DNA of 64,000 bases from Novosphingobium sp. ST904 (GCF_001298105.1 NZ_LGJH01000138.1:17775-81774), one strand, 5' to 3'; positions 30,113 through 39,914 are shown, numbered from the stretch's first letter. The notes: generated by a model from the letters alone, not told the origin. Made by a program: numbers and translations.

Positions 30113-30760
30113 TCAGAACAGCACGAGCAGGCCGCGCGAGGGGTCTACGAGGCCCTCCCAGATCATCTTGCCCGCGACATAGAGGATCACGAGCAGGCCG
30201 ACATAGGCGATCCAGCGATAGCGTTCGATCACGCGGGCCAGCAGGTTCGCGGCAAGGCCCATCAGGGCGACCGAGAGGATCAGGCCGATCGCCAGAATGC
30301 CGGGATGGTCGCGCGCGGCGCCGGCCACGGCCAGCACGTTGTCGAGGCTCATGCTGATGTCGGCTACGGCCACCGCCCAGGCGGCGGCGGCAAAGCTGCG
30401 CGGCGCGGCCTTGGCGACGGGATCATCCTCGCCGCCGACATCCTCGCGCAGTTCGCGCCACATCTTCCATGCCACCCACACCAGCAGCAACCCGCCCGCG
30501 AAGACGAGGCCGACAAGCTGCATGAGCTGCGTCACCACGAGCGCGAAGCCGATGCGCAGGACCAGCGCGGCCAGCACGCCGATCAGGATGACCTTGCGGC
30601 GCATCGCGGCGGGAAGTCCGGCCGCCAGTGCGCCGACGACGATCGCATTGTCTGCCGCCAGCATCACGTCGATCAGCACGACCTGCCCGAAGGCGGCGAG
30701 CGCGGCGGGCGAGCCGAGGTTGGAGAAATCGGCAACGATGTGCTGCCACAAGTCGGTCAT
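30113..30760 (-). CDS. TerC family integral membrane protein
   Basis: A 215-residue membrane protein with about seven hydrophobic segments. The two acidic motifs are VLIDVMLAADNAIVVGALA (near residue 30) and VADISMSLDNVLAVAGAA (near residue 130), which are the metal-site motifs of TerC. Relatives (YjbE/Alx group) export manganese during metallation of secreted proteins. It starts 6 bases after the ATP-grasp gene, so it may share that transcript. No yybP-ykoY riboswitch is visible upstream. Confidence 0.88.
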   Translation of the reverse strand: MTDLWQHIVADFSNLGSPAALAAFGQVVLIDVMLAADNAIVVGALAAGLPAAMRRKVILIGVLAALVLRIGFALVVTQLMQLVGLVFAGGLLLVWVAWKMWRELREDVGGEDDPVAKAAPRSFAAAAWAVAVADISMSLDNVLAVAGAARDHPGILAIGLILSVALMGLAANLLARVIERYRWIAYVGLLVILYVAGKMIWEGLVDPSRGLLVLF

Positions 30761-30766
30761 GTGGTG

Positions 30767-31857
30767 TTATCCCTGTTGGTCTTGGGTATTCCTCCAGGCG
30801 CCGCGCGCGGCGGCGAGGAGGAAGTCCGGATAGCTCCAGCCGCAAGCGGCGGCAGCCATTGTGGAGAGGCTGTCTTCGTCCTCGCGGCCGCCGGCCGGAG
30901 CCGGTAAGGTTGGGCTTGGCGTTGACGTCGAAAAGGAAATAAGTGCCATCGCCGTCGGCGCGGCAGTCGATCCGCATGGTCGCGCGGATTTCGAGAAGCG
31001 CGGCGGCCTGTTCGCAGGCGGCGATAGCCGCGGCGATGGCAGGATCCGCGCATTCCCCCAGGGTCAACGCCGCACTGTTGCGGCTGACCGGAACATCGCC
31101 GTTATAGGGGGCGACATCGTCGAACTGGTCGAAGCGCCGCACCGGCGGCAGGGCGAAAGGCGCGGTCTCGCCCGGACGGCAGGCGGCAGGCATCACGGTG
31201 ATGGTGATCTCCTGACCCGGCAGGAACTGCTCCAGCATGATCGACGCGCCGAACCGGCGGCTTTGCGCCAGATCGCGGACCTGCGCGGCCAATTGCGCGC
31301 GGGTGCGGGCCACGCCCACGCCCTGGCTGCCGCGCCCCCGCAGAGGCTTCACCACGATCGGCACCCGGTCAGCGAAGGGAGCAAGCTGGGCGTCCAGATC
31401 GCCGTCGCCATCGATCAGCCACGAACGGGCGACCGGCAGACCTGCCGCCAGCAGCCGCGCATTGGTGGCCGCCTTGTCGTCTATCGCCTGCATCGCCTTG
31501 GGATCGGGGCCGACGATCCAGGCCTTGCGGCTTGCATCCTCGACGGGATGTCCTGCGAAGACCACGGTATTGGCCCAGAGCAATGTCGCGCCCGCATCCA
31601 GAGCAGCGGCCGATGCCCGCCTCGGGTATCGGGCCAGACCCAATCTAAGACCCGCGCGGGATCGGGATCGGCCACCGGCATCGCCAGCGTGCAGCCGGCC
31701 GCCAGCAGGGCCACGCCGATATCCGCGCCGCTGTCGGAATAGCCGCCGGGCTTGGCCTCCTTGCGCGCGCCGCCGATCACCGGCGGTTCGAGCGCTGATA
31801 GAGGATGGCGATGGTCTGTTCGCCCGGTGTCTGTTCGCCAACGTCAGGCGCGGTCAT
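30767..31857 (-). CDS. ATP-grasp ligase, D-Ala-D-Ala ligase-like (frame broken three times)
   Basis: As read, the product is in four frames, from ATG 31857 (MTAPDVGEQTPGEQTIAILY) to TAA at 30767. Breaks lie near 31815, 31625 and 30905. The first two fit one lost base; the last fits one gained or two lost. The reassembled protein of about 363 residues has SDSGADIGVALLAAG, the ATP-grasp loop IVVKPLRGRGSQGVGV, and a metal site RIDCRADGDGTYFLFDVN followed by AKPNLTG. This resembles D-Ala-D-Ala ligase, but neighbours are tricarboxylate transport genes, not cell-wall genes. The enzyme may join an amino or carboxyl compound. It overlaps the AbrB-type gene by 14 bases. Confidence 0.65.
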
Positions 31858-32899
31858 TGGTGGCTCCCATGATGCGGAAGGACAGCGGCGCGCCGACAAT
31901 GACCAGCACCACCCGCACAAGGTGGTGCACGATCACGAAGCCCGCCTCCAGCGAGAGGCTCAACGCGACCATGCTCATTTCCGCCACCCCGCCGGGCGAA
32001 TAGGCCAGCGCGACAAGCGCCGGATTGAGCCCCGTAGCCCAGCCGATCGCAAAGGCCCAGACGAAGGTTATCACCAGCAGGATCGCCGTCGATCCCGCCG
32101 CCAGCAGCAGCGTCCGCGCGAGCGTTCGCAAGTCGAGCCCGACAAAGCGGCAGCCGATGGTGGCGCCAAGCCCCACCTGGGCGGCGGCGATGGCCCATGC
32201 CGGAATATGGAAATCGGAAAGGCCGGTCAGGTGAACCAGCGCGCTGACGAACAGCGGCCCCATCAGGTGCCACGCGGGCAGGCGCAAGGCGCGGCCGATC
32301 ACGCTGCCGGCGATCACGCAGCCGAGCCCCCAGAGCAGCAGCGGCCAGCCGGTCGCCTCGGTAACCAGCGGCGCGGCAAGCGGCGGGGCGTGGACGTCCG
32401 CCTCGAACGCACGGATCAGGAAAGGCAGGATGAACACGACGAGGAAGATGCGCGCGCCGTGGATCAGGCCGATCATCCGCTCGTCCGCGCCGCGCTCGGA
32501 GCCCATCAGCACCATTTCGGCAATGCCGCCGGGCATTCCGGCGAAGTAGGCGGTCGGCGGGTCGAAGCGGGCGACACGGCGAAAGTAGATCACGCAGAGA
32601 AACGCCGCGCTGGCAAGGAACAGCGGCAGCAGCGCGATGGGCACGATCCATTCGGACGCCTGTTTCATGAGGCCGGGATGGAAGGCGCTGCCGAGCACGA
32701 CGCCGATCACCGCCGACATCGGGCGGCGGGTGGCGGAGGAGGCGGCGATGGGCAGACCGGCGATGCTCCCCGCCGCGCAGGCGGTCATCGCGCCCAGCAC
32801 CCAGGGCAGCGGCGCGCCGATCGACCAGAACACAGCGCCCCCCGCCGCGCCAAGGGCAAGCGCGGCAAGGAAGCGCAGGATCATCGCTGCCTTCGTCAT
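31844..32899 (-). CDS. AbrB-type integral membrane protein
   Basis: A 351-residue polytopic protein with two duplicated halves, each containing a Gly-rich motif: YFAGMPGGIAEMVLMGSERG near residue 120 and LAYSPGGVAEMSMVALSL near residue 300. This is the AbrB (Pfam PF05145) membrane family, sometimes named putative ammonia monooxygenase, and is unrelated to the DNA-binding AbrB. It is believed to act in transport. Its position between the CitMHS symporter and the ATP-grasp ligase suggests a part in handling the same carboxylate. Confidence 0.85.
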   Translation of the reverse strand: MTKAAMILRFLAALALGAAGGAVFWSIGAPLPWVLGAMTACAAGSIAGLPIAASSATRRPMSAVIGVVLGSAFHPGLMKQASEWIVPIALLPLFLASAAFLCVIYFRRVARFDPPTAYFAGMPGGIAEMVLMGSERGADERMIGLIHGARIFLVVFILPFLIRAFEADVHAPPLAAPLVTEATGWPLLLWGLGCVIAGSVIGRALRLPAWHLMGPLFVSALVHLTGLSDFHIPAWAIAAAQVGLGATIGCRFVGLDLRTLARTLLLAAGSTAILLVITFVWAFAIGWATGLNPALVALAYSPGGVAEMSMVALSLSLEAGFVIVHHLVRVVLVIVGAPLSFRIMGATNDRA

Positions 32900-32953
32900 T
32901 GCGAGCCCCGCAGGGGCGCGGCAATCCGGAGCGGGGATGGGCGCAACACCGAA

Positions 32954-34255
32954 TTATCCCACGAACGGGAAGGCCAGCACCATCATCCCCACCAAGGTCA
33001 TCACCAGGCAGCACAGCGCCGCCGGGACCAGCGTGAAGCGCTGGTGATCGGCAAGGTCCACGCCCGCAAGGCTCACCAGCAGGTAGGTCGAGGGTACCAA
33101 GGGGCTGAGCAGGTGAACCGGCTGGCCCATCAACGAGGCACGGGCGATGGCCATCGGCTCCACGCCGTAATGTGCGCCTGCCTCGGCAAGGATCGGCAGC
33201 ATCCCGAAGTAGAAGGCATCGTTGGAGATGAAGAACGTGCCCGGCAGGCTGATGAGCGCGGTGATCGGCGCCATGTAGGGGCCGAGGAACGGCGGGATGA
33301 AGTTCACCACCTCGCGGCTCATCGCCTCGACCATGCCGGTGCCCGACAGAATGCCGGTGAAGATGCCCGCCGCGAAGATCAGCGAGACCACGGCCAGCAC
33401 ATTGCCCGCATGGGCGGCGATGCGCTCCTTCTGCTCCTTAACATGCGGGTAGTTGGCGATCATCGAGATCGCGAAGGCCAGCATCATCAGGATCGGCAAG
33501 GGCAGCACGCCCCAGACCAGCAGCACCAGCAGCGCGGCGACCAGCGCGGCGTTGAACCAGATCATCTTGGGACGGCGCGCTTCGGGCCACTGCGAGACGG
33601 CGAAGTCGGCCAGCTCCTTGGGTGTCGCGGCTTCGACGCGGCCGATGCGGCGGCGTTCCTTGCGGCCGAAGTGGATCGCCAGCACCACCAGGAAAGCAAG
33701 GCCCGCGATCATGCCCGGAATCAGCGGCACGAACAGCGTCGAAGGATCGAGCTTGAGCGCGCTGGCGGCGCGGGCGGTCGGCCCGCCCCAGGGGGTGAGG
33801 TTCATCACCCCGCTCGTCACCATCAGCAGGCAGACGAGATAGAGCCGGTTCATGTCGTAGCGCTTGTAGAGCGGCAGCATGGCGGCCATCGTGATGATGT
33901 AAGTCGTCGATCCGTCGCCATCGAGGCTGACGAGCGCGCAGAGCACCACCGAACCGATCAGGATCAGCATCGGATCGCCGTGGACCAGCCGGATCAGGCG
34001 GCCCACCAGCGGATCGAACAGCCCGGTGTCGGTCATCGTGCTGAAGAACAGGATCGCGAAGAGCAGCATGACGCCGGTGGGCGCCAGCTTTGTCAGGCCC
34101 TCGATCATCATGTCGCCAAGCCCGGCATGGAAACCGGCGAGCAGGGCGAACAGCGTGGGCACGACGACCAGCGCGACCAGCGGGGTCATCCGCTTGGTCA
34201 TGATGAGCGTCATGAAAGTGGCCACCATCAGGAAGCCGATAAGGGCGAGACTCAT
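32954..34255 (-). CDS. CitMHS family citrate/metal-citrate symporter
   Basis: A 433-residue transporter with about 12 membrane segments. Blocks such as IVSLDGDGSTTYIITMAAMLPLY (core SLDGDGSTTYIITMAAM), SGVMNLTPWGGPTARAAS and ISNDAFYFGMLPILAEAG are CitMHS signatures. It imports citrate complexed with a divalent metal using proton motive force. It is preceded by the OprP-type porin (39-base gap) and the TctD/TctE-type regulator is divergent, so it is the inner-membrane step of the uptake route. Confidence 0.9.
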   Translation of the reverse strand: MSLALIGFLMVATFMTLIMTKRMTPLVALVVVPTLFALLAGFHAGLGDMMIEGLTKLAPTGVMLLFAILFFSTMTDTGLFDPLVGRLIRLVHGDPMLILIGSVVLCALVSLDGDGSTTYIITMAAMLPLYKRYDMNRLYLVCLLMVTSGVMNLTPWGGPTARAASALKLDPSTLFVPLIPGMIAGLAFLVVLAIHFGRKERRRIGRVEAATPKELADFAVSQWPEARRPKMIWFNAALVAALLVLLVWGVLPLPILMMLAFAISMIANYPHVKEQKERIAAHAGNVLAVVSLIFAAGIFTGILSGTGMVEAMSREVVNFIPPFLGPYMAPITALISLPGTFFISNDAFYFGMLPILAEAGAHYGVEPMAIARASLMGQPVHLLSPLVPSTYLLVSLAGVDLADHQRFTLVPAALCCLVMTLVGMMVLAFPFVG

Positions 34256-34294
34256 GATTGTCCCCGAATGTCTGTCATGGATGGATGGGACGGA

Positions 34295-35796
34295 TCAGAA
34301 CGTGACGCCGACGCGGGCGGTCAAAGTCTGTCCATCGTCTTTCCCGGTATAGGCACCGGCGGTATTCTGCGTGTTCCAGTGGATGGCGTTGACCTGGAAA
34401 CGGGTGAAGCTGTTGAGATACCAGTTCACGCCCAGCGTCGCCGCCCAGCCCTGTGCAGGGGTGACGATATCGTCGAATTCGAGGTTCTCGTAGCGCGCGG
34501 TCAGCTCGATCGCGCCGGGGCCGCCTTCGAAGACCGGGCGCAGCACCTTGGGCTGGCCGAAGCTGCCAAGGCGCGGATTATAGGGAGGCAGGTCTCCGGT
34601 GAGGAACCAGCCGCCCGAGACGCTCCACGCGCGGGTCACGAAATCGGGGCGGCCGTTGTCGAGCCGGGCATGGCGCTCGCCCGCCTCGCCCATGATCCAC
34701 AGCGGGCCGGAATAGCCGCCCAGCTCCACGCCGTAGCCGGTGGTGCCGGTGCCGCCGGTCAGCGTGCCGGTGGAAAGCCGCAGGCCGCCGTTGAAACGCC
34801 CGCCGATCACGGTGTTGCGCGTCAGGGTGTTCTTGCCGGGGTGGAGCATCTCGTCGAAGCCCCAGATCCCGAGGTGCAGCACCTGGCGGTCGGACTTCAC
34901 CGGGTTCCAGTGCGCGCGGGCGAGCACGGTGCGGTTGTCGGACGTGCTCTGGTCGCGTCGATACGGTCTCCGGTGACGGTCAGCGAGGCGTGGCCGGTCT
35001 TCCAGAACAGGCGCGGCATGATGCCGAGGCCGTAGAAGGCGCGCTGCGGGATGATCGCGGTGGCAACCACCGAGCGTTCGGTGAACGGCGTCGAATCCGA
35101 GCCGGTCGAGCCTTCGAAGCTGCGGTCGTTGAACAAGTGGCCGACGCGCACGTCGTAATCCATGCCCGGCGCGATGCGGTTGCGCCAGCCCATGAAGGCG
35201 GTGACGACGTCCACTTCGTTTTCCGAGAAATCGGTCTCGAACTGATAGAAGAAGTGCGTGCCCACGGTACCTTCAAGGCCCATGCGCAGCGCGCGCATGC
35301 CCGTGGTGGTGAGGTTGCGCCCCGCATATTTCGAGCCGGTGGACGTGCTGACATCGGTGATGATGCGCCCGCGCGGCTTGAAGCTGAACATGCCGTCTGC
35401 CGAGTGGAATACCGGCAGGCCCGCGCCCCATTCGGTGCTCACGCCCGAGGCCGAGACGGCGGCGGCGCGCACGCGCTCGATATCGCGTTCGGCCGGGCCG
35501 GGAGGAAGGAGCTGCGGCGCATAAGGCTGCGTCACCGCCACTTGGGGCGCGGCTTCTGGAGCGGCGACAGGCGATTGCGGTGCTGCGGCCACGACCGGGG
35601 CACCCGCTACCGGGGCACCCGAACCCTGAACCGGCGAACCGGCTTCCAGCTTCTCCACGCGTTGGCGCAGGGAGGCGATTTCGGCGGCCTGCGCCCGCAC
35701 GAGTTCGGCAAGGTCTTCCCTGCTGGGTTCCTGGGCCAGCGCCGGGGTCGCCGCGATCAGGGCGGCGAGGGCTGTGCCCGCTGCAATGACTTTCAT
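34295..35796 (-). CDS. OprP/OprO-type outer-membrane porin (frame broken once)
   Basis: About 500 residues. The signal peptide ends Pro-Ala-Leu-Ala. A short coiled coil follows (LVRAQAAEIASLRQRVEKLE), then an Ala/Pro linker and a phosphate-selective-porin-like barrel beginning FSFKPRGRIITDVSTSTGSK. A break near 34945 is mended by one base to give VLARAHWNPVKSDRQVLHLG, and the C terminus ends in TLTARVGVTF with terminal Phe. Coiled-coil trimerisation plus an anion-selective barrel suits passage of citrate-like anions. Its ATG overlaps the binding-protein stop (ATGA). Confidence 0.82.
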
Positions 35797-36898
35797 CTGG
35801 TCTTTTGTCCGGAGGCGAGGATCGCGTTCCAGTCGCGCAGGAAGCGCTCACGGGTCAGGCGATCGAGGTTGACGAGAAGCTGCGGGCCGACGCGCACGGG
35901 GCGGGCCTGACCGGCAGGAAGGCGGTGCGAAGCGGGAACGTCCGTACGCACGGGCCAGAGGCTGTGCCGGGCAAGCTGGGCCTGACCGGCGCGGGAAAGA
36001 AGGAAATCGAGGAACAGCCGCGCGGCGGCCGGATGGCGCGCTCGCGCGAGATGAAGGCGATGCGCGAGGTGACGATGGTATAGTCGCGCGGGAAGACCAC
36101 GCCGATGTTCGGATCGCGCCGCGCCCGTTCGAGCGCGTAGGAGCCGATCACGTTGTAGGCCATCGCCAGTTTGCCCGAGGCAACGCCCTGGAGCATTTCC
36201 TCGGTATGCGTCATGAGCACCGGGCGCGTCGCCGCCATCGCTTCCACGAGGCTGCGGGTATCGCGGGTGATCTGGAAATCCTGCGAAAGGTAGAGATACC
36301 CGACGTTCGAACGCGCCGGGTCGAAAGTGGCGATCTTGCCCATGAAGGCCGTGCGGCGCTTGCGAAGAAGCTGCTCCAGCTGCTGGTGGCTTTGCGGCAC
36401 GAGCGCGGCCGGCACGAGCTTCTTGTTGTAGACCACGCCGATCGGCTCGGCGGTGACGCCGAATCCCATGTTCTTCCACACCGCGGCAGCGGGCAGCGCC
36501 GGCTTCTCCGGGCTGGCATATTGCTGCGCGTACCCGTCGTTGATGAGCTTGACCTGCTGGTCCATCGCCGAGGACCAGACGATGTCCGCCGAATATTGCT
36601 TCGCCCGCGTTTCGGCGGTGTAGCGGCGATAGAGTTCGGCCGAACCGAGATCGGCATAGAGCACCTGGATGCCCGGATAGAGCCGCCGGAACGCGGCAAC
36701 GACCGGGACCATCTCCGCCTTGTCGGCATTGGCGTAGATTCGCACGGTGCCTTCGGCCTGGGCATCGGCGATGACGCTGTCGTAGGAACGCGGATAGCCG
36801 GCCGGGCGCTCGGCCGGGCGCCGGGCCTCGGCAGGCGCGGTCATCGCGGGAAACGCGACCATCGCTGCAAGTGCCAGAACCGTGATGAAGCTGCGCAT
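35793..36898 (-). CDS. Periplasmic solute-binding protein, AfuA/FutA-like (frame broken once)
   Basis: About 369 residues with a signal peptide. ADAQAEGTVRIYANADKAE, LYADLGSAELYRRYTAETRA and the Tyr-Asn-Lys-Lys-Leu-Val region mark a type-II binding protein of the iron/thiamine family. The break near 36045 is repaired by one base, giving ARLFLDFLLSRAGQAQLA at the C terminus. No ABC permease or ATPase follows. In Bordetella and others a periplasmic protein feeds the TctE sensor or a tricarboxylate transporter, and here the gene is divergent from a TctE-like kinase. It may therefore present citrate or ferric citrate to sensor or symporter. Confidence 0.72.
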
Positions 36899-37009
36899 TC
36901 CTGTATCCTCTCGCTTTCCGGGTCTCATGTCGGATAAGCTGATGGACATGCCCTACGATCCGAAGCTGTCATCCACCTTTCACGAAAAATTGTCCGCCGG
37001 GCCGCTCCC

Positions 37010-37675
37010 ATGCGCATCCTGATCGTCGAGGATGACGCCCAGCTCGCACGCGGGGTGGTCTCGCTGCTGCGGGCGGCGGGCCATGCGATCGACCATGTCG
37101 CCAGCGGCGAGGACGCGCTCTCGGTGGCGGCGACCGAGCCCTACTCGCTGGTCATCCTTGACGTCGGCCTGCCCGATATCGATGGATTCGAGGTGCTCGC
37201 CCGGCTGCGCGCACGGGGCGATCAGGTGCAGGTGCTGATGCTCACCGCCCGCGACGGGCTGGACGACCGGGTGCGCGGGCTGGATCTCGGCGCGGACGAT
37301 TACTTGCGCAAGCCTTTCGACGTGGAGGAACTCGAAGCCCGCGTTCGCGCGCTTGGCCGCAGGCGCGGCGGCGATGCGGCGCCGGAAGTGCGGATCGGGG
37401 CGATGACGATCAACCGTTCTACCGGGCGCGTGGAAGTGGGAGAGCGGCTGGTCGAATTGCGCCGCCGCGAATGGGCGGTGCTGGATGCACTGGCAGCACG
37501 CGCCGGGCAGATCGTCTCCCGCGAGACCTTGCAGGCCGAAGTGTTCGGCTTCGACGATCCGGTCGGTTCCAATGCGCTCGAAGTGAACGTCACGCGGCTG
37601 CGCAGCAAGCTTGCGCCTTACGGTCCGGCCATCCGCACCGTGCGCGGCGTGGGCTACATGCTCGACCGTTCGTGA
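37010..37675 (+). CDS. OmpR-type response regulator, TctD-like
   Basis: A 221-residue regulator with receiver domain 1-115 (acidic pair ILIVEDD, phosphoacceptor Asp51 in LVILDVGLPD, Lys in LRKPFDVEE) and an OmpR winged helix 125-221 (ELRRREWAVLDALAARAGQ, VNVTRLRSKL, IRTVRGVGYML). It groups by eye with TctD/QseB. It shares a 111-base divergent promoter gap with the binding-protein/porin/CitMHS operon. An inverted repeat CATGTC...GACATG (36926-36950) there could be a binding site. The kinase start overlaps its stop. Confidence 0.88.
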   Translation: MRILIVEDDAQLARGVVSLLRAAGHAIDHVASGEDALSVAATEPYSLVILDVGLPDIDGFEVLARLRARGDQVQVLMLTARDGLDDRVRGLDLGADDYLRKPFDVEELEARVRALGRRRGGDAAPEVRIGAMTINRSTGRVEVGERLVELRRREWAVLDALAARAGQIVSRETLQAEVFGFDDPVGSNALEVNVTRLRSKLAPYGPAIRTVRGVGYMLDRS

Positions 37676-39057
37676 CAGCGCCTGCCGCCCAGCCGCGCGC
37701 GGTATCGCTTCGCCTTCGCCTTGGCATCGCCATGCTGGGGCCGCTGATGATCGTGGCGCTGGTGCTCGGCCTTGTCGGCTCGGCGATGATTTCCGATGTC
37801 GTGCGCCGCACCAACGACCGGGTGCTGGGCGGCGCGCTCGGCGCCATTGCCGAAACGGTGCAGGTGGAGCGCGGCGAAGTCACGCTGGACCTGCCGCCCG
37901 CCGCATTCGGGATGCTTGAGAATTCGGAGCGCGACAATGTCTACTACCGCATTGCCGTGGGGAACCGCCTGCTCACCGGCTACGCCGACCTGCCCGCGCC
38001 CGACCTTGCATCCCTGCCGGTGGACGAGGCCCGTTTCCGCAATGCCGACTATCGCGGCCAGCCCATCCGCATCGGCGAGATCAAGCGCGCGCTGCCCCGG
38101 ATCGATGCGCCCGTGGTCGTTCAGGTGGCCGAGACGCTGGACAATCGCAACGCCCTGCGCAAGCGGCTGATGACCGCGCTGCTGTTCGGCGAATGCGCGC
38201 TGGTCGGGATCGCGCTGGCCCTGATTCGCCCGGCGCTGGGCTGGAGCCTGCGCCCGCTGGCCGAATTGCGCACCGTGATCGAGGCGCGCGACACCCGCGC
38301 CGCGCCGGACCTTTCCCCCCTTCAGACCGGGCCGCTGCCCGCCGAACTTCGGCCGCTTGCGCGTTCTTTCGACCGCCTGCTCGCCCGGCTTGACGATGCC
38401 ACCAGCGCCATGCGCCGCTTCACCGCCGATGCATCGCACCAGATGCGCACGCCGCTTTCCGTGCTCAAGGTCCAGGTTGCGCTGGCCCGGCGCGGCTCAC
38501 GCGAAGCGCTTCAGGAAATCGACGAGGCGAGCGACCGGCTGGAGCGTCTGCTCACCCAGCTCCTCGCCCTTGCCCGCGCGGACGAGGCGGGCACCCTGCC
38601 GCCGCTGGAACGGGTGGATCTGGTGGAAGTGAGCCAGCGGGTGATCTCCCGCCGCATCCGGCAGGCCATCGAGGCCGAAGTGGAACTTCGTCTGGACGGC
38701 GGCGAGGACACGCCTTTCACGGCGCTGGGCCACCGCGCCCTGGTCTACGAGATGCTCTCCAACCTCGTGGACAACGCCATCCGCTACAACCGGCGGGGCG
38801 GCACGGTCACGCTCGGGCTCGAACAGGGGCTCGGCAAAGTCCGGCTGATCGTCACCGATACCGGCCCCGGCATTCCTGCCGAACTGCGCGAACAGGCCAT
38901 GTCGCGCTTCGCCCGCCTCCACGGCGAGCAGGGACCGACCGGCAGCGGGCTGGGGCTGGCGATCGTCAAGGCGGCGGCGGAAAGACTGGGCGCCGGTCTG
39001 GAACTGGCCGACGCCGCGCCGGGCCTGCGCGTCACCATGACTTTCCCGGCAGCCTGA
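37672..39057 (+). CDS. Membrane sensor histidine kinase, TctE-like
   Basis: A 461-residue kinase starting at GTG 37672, which overlaps the response-regulator stop (GTGA). One membrane helix at about 18-42, a periplasmic sensor domain about 43-160 with a TctE-like layout (ENSERDNVYYRIAVGNRLLTGY), and a second helix about 168-187. Then a HAMP-like linker, the phosphoacceptor His256 in ADASHQMRTPLSVL, and ATP lid motifs NLVDNAIRYN, DTGPGIP and GSGLGLAIVK. TctE relatives sense tricarboxylates. Context with CitMHS and a porin supports citrate or an analogue as the signal. Confidence 0.88.
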   Translation: MTAPAAQPRAVSLRLRLGIAMLGPLMIVALVLGLVGSAMISDVVRRTNDRVLGGALGAIAETVQVERGEVTLDLPPAAFGMLENSERDNVYYRIAVGNRLLTGYADLPAPDLASLPVDEARFRNADYRGQPIRIGEIKRALPRIDAPVVVQVAETLDNRNALRKRLMTALLFGECALVGIALALIRPALGWSLRPLAELRTVIEARDTRAAPDLSPLQTGPLPAELRPLARSFDRLLARLDDATSAMRRFTADASHQMRTPLSVLKVQVALARRGSREALQEIDEASDRLERLLTQLLALARADEAGTLPPLERVDLVEVSQRVISRRIRQAIEAEVELRLDGGEDTPFTALGHRALVYEMLSNLVDNAIRYNRRGGTVTLGLEQGLGKVRLIVTDTGPGIPAELREQAMSRFARLHGEQGPTGSGLGLAIVKAAAERLGAGLELADAAPGLRVTMTFPAA

Positions 39058-39066
39058 CCCGCCCGT

Positions 39067-39633
39067 TCAGCCGGCACCCTCCTGCGGCGACAGGGCCGCC
39101 TCGCTCAGGAAAGCGTCCTCATCCGTGTCGGGCTCCCGCCCCAGTGCCGCGTTGCGCCCCGGAAACCGGCCAAACCGCGCGATCTCGGCGGCATGGCTGC
39201 GCGCAAAGGCAAGATTGCGGTCGGCAAAGTCGCGCAGCGCCGTGAAGCGCTCGATGCTCCGGGCCTGTATCGCCGGATCCTCGGAATGCATCAGCGGCAT
39301 GTAGAAGAACTGGCGCTGCCCGGGCGAGAGACGCTCGTCCATGCCCGCCGCGATTCCGTCCAATGCAAGGGACAGGGCCTTGTCGTCGCTTGCAAAAGCC
39401 TGCGCAGTACCGCGATGGATATGGCGGGAGAACTGGTCGAGCACGAGAATGAGCGCAAGGCGGCCGCGCGCATCGTCGGCCCATCTGTCAAGCGCGCCGC
39501 CGGACGCATCCCGGTGCAAGGCTCCAAACCGCGCGCGCACCACCGAATCGAGTCTCTCGCCGCCGACGAACCAGTCCTGCGGTGTCAGTTGGCGAAACCA
39601 GAAATCCAGCACTTCGTCCTGCAACCTGCCCAT
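39067..39633 (-). CDS. DUF924 family protein
   Basis: A 188-residue cytoplasmic protein. The ATG at 39633 is preferred because AAAGGAAG precedes it; a GTG six codons upstream is in frame. VLDFWFRQLTPQDWFVG, LILVLDQFSRHIHRGT, QRQFFYMPLMHSEDPAIQARS and RFGRFPGRNAALGR are hallmark blocks of DUF924, an all-helical family of unknown function found widely in proteobacteria. It converges with the sensor kinase gene, 9 bases away. Confidence 0.85.
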   Translation of the reverse strand: MGRLQDEVLDFWFRQLTPQDWFVGGERLDSVVRARFGALHRDASGGALDRWADDARGRLALILVLDQFSRHIHRGTAQAFASDDKALSLALDGIAAGMDERLSPGQRQFFYMPLMHSEDPAIQARSIERFTALRDFADRNLAFARSHAAEIARFGRFPGRNAALGREPDTDEDAFLSEAALSPQEGAG

Positions 39634-39806
39634 CGTGATACTTCCTTTCACGCTGGAAACGCACGATCAGCGGCCGGGCTGCCATGGAAGAAGCCCGCGA
39701 GACGGGAAGTGGCCGGGAAAAACCGATGCCGGAAAGGCCAACAGCAAGCATATGCAGAAACAGGATAAAGATCCCGCCTGCATAAAACCTCAATCGATTG
39801 CAGCTT

Positions 39807-39914
39807 TCAACCGAACAGAAGCAGGGCCATCACGAACAGGGCAAGAGCCGTAAGGCTCATGCCGCAGAGCAATCCGAACGGACAACTCTGTATCGCAGGG
39901 TCGTACCTTTCCAT
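39807..39914 (-). CDS. Unrecognised 35-residue membrane peptide
   Basis: An open frame of 35 codons with a very good GGAGAAGG four bases before its ATG. The peptide begins MERYDPAIQSCPFG, and residues about 15-34 form a single hydrophobic helix (Leu, Ala, Met and Phe rich) ending Leu-Phe-Gly. It has two cysteines, at positions 11 and about 17. It is divergent from the EmrA-like gene, so it may be expressed from the same promoter region. I do not recognise a family; it could be a small inner-membrane regulator of the efflux pump. Confidence 0.5.
   Translation of the reverse strand: MERYDPAIQSCPFGLLCGMSLTALALFVMALLLFG

Noticed and set aside
27917..30907. Open frame of 996 codons on the plus strand
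   Set aside because: It runs antisense through the Hsp70-like, YceI and TerC genes, all of which are clear on the minus strand; no domain or ribosome site.
31805..35035. Open frame of 1076 codons on the plus strand
   Set aside because: Antisense to AbrB-type, CitMHS and porin genes; its composition is rich in Arg, His, Asp and Gln as expected from the reverse frame of high-GC genes, with no recognisable domain.
39488..39793. Open frame of 101 codons overlapping the DUF924 gene start
   Set aside because: Most of it is antisense or out-of-frame to DUF924; after a hydrophobic start the text becomes Arg-rich with no family.
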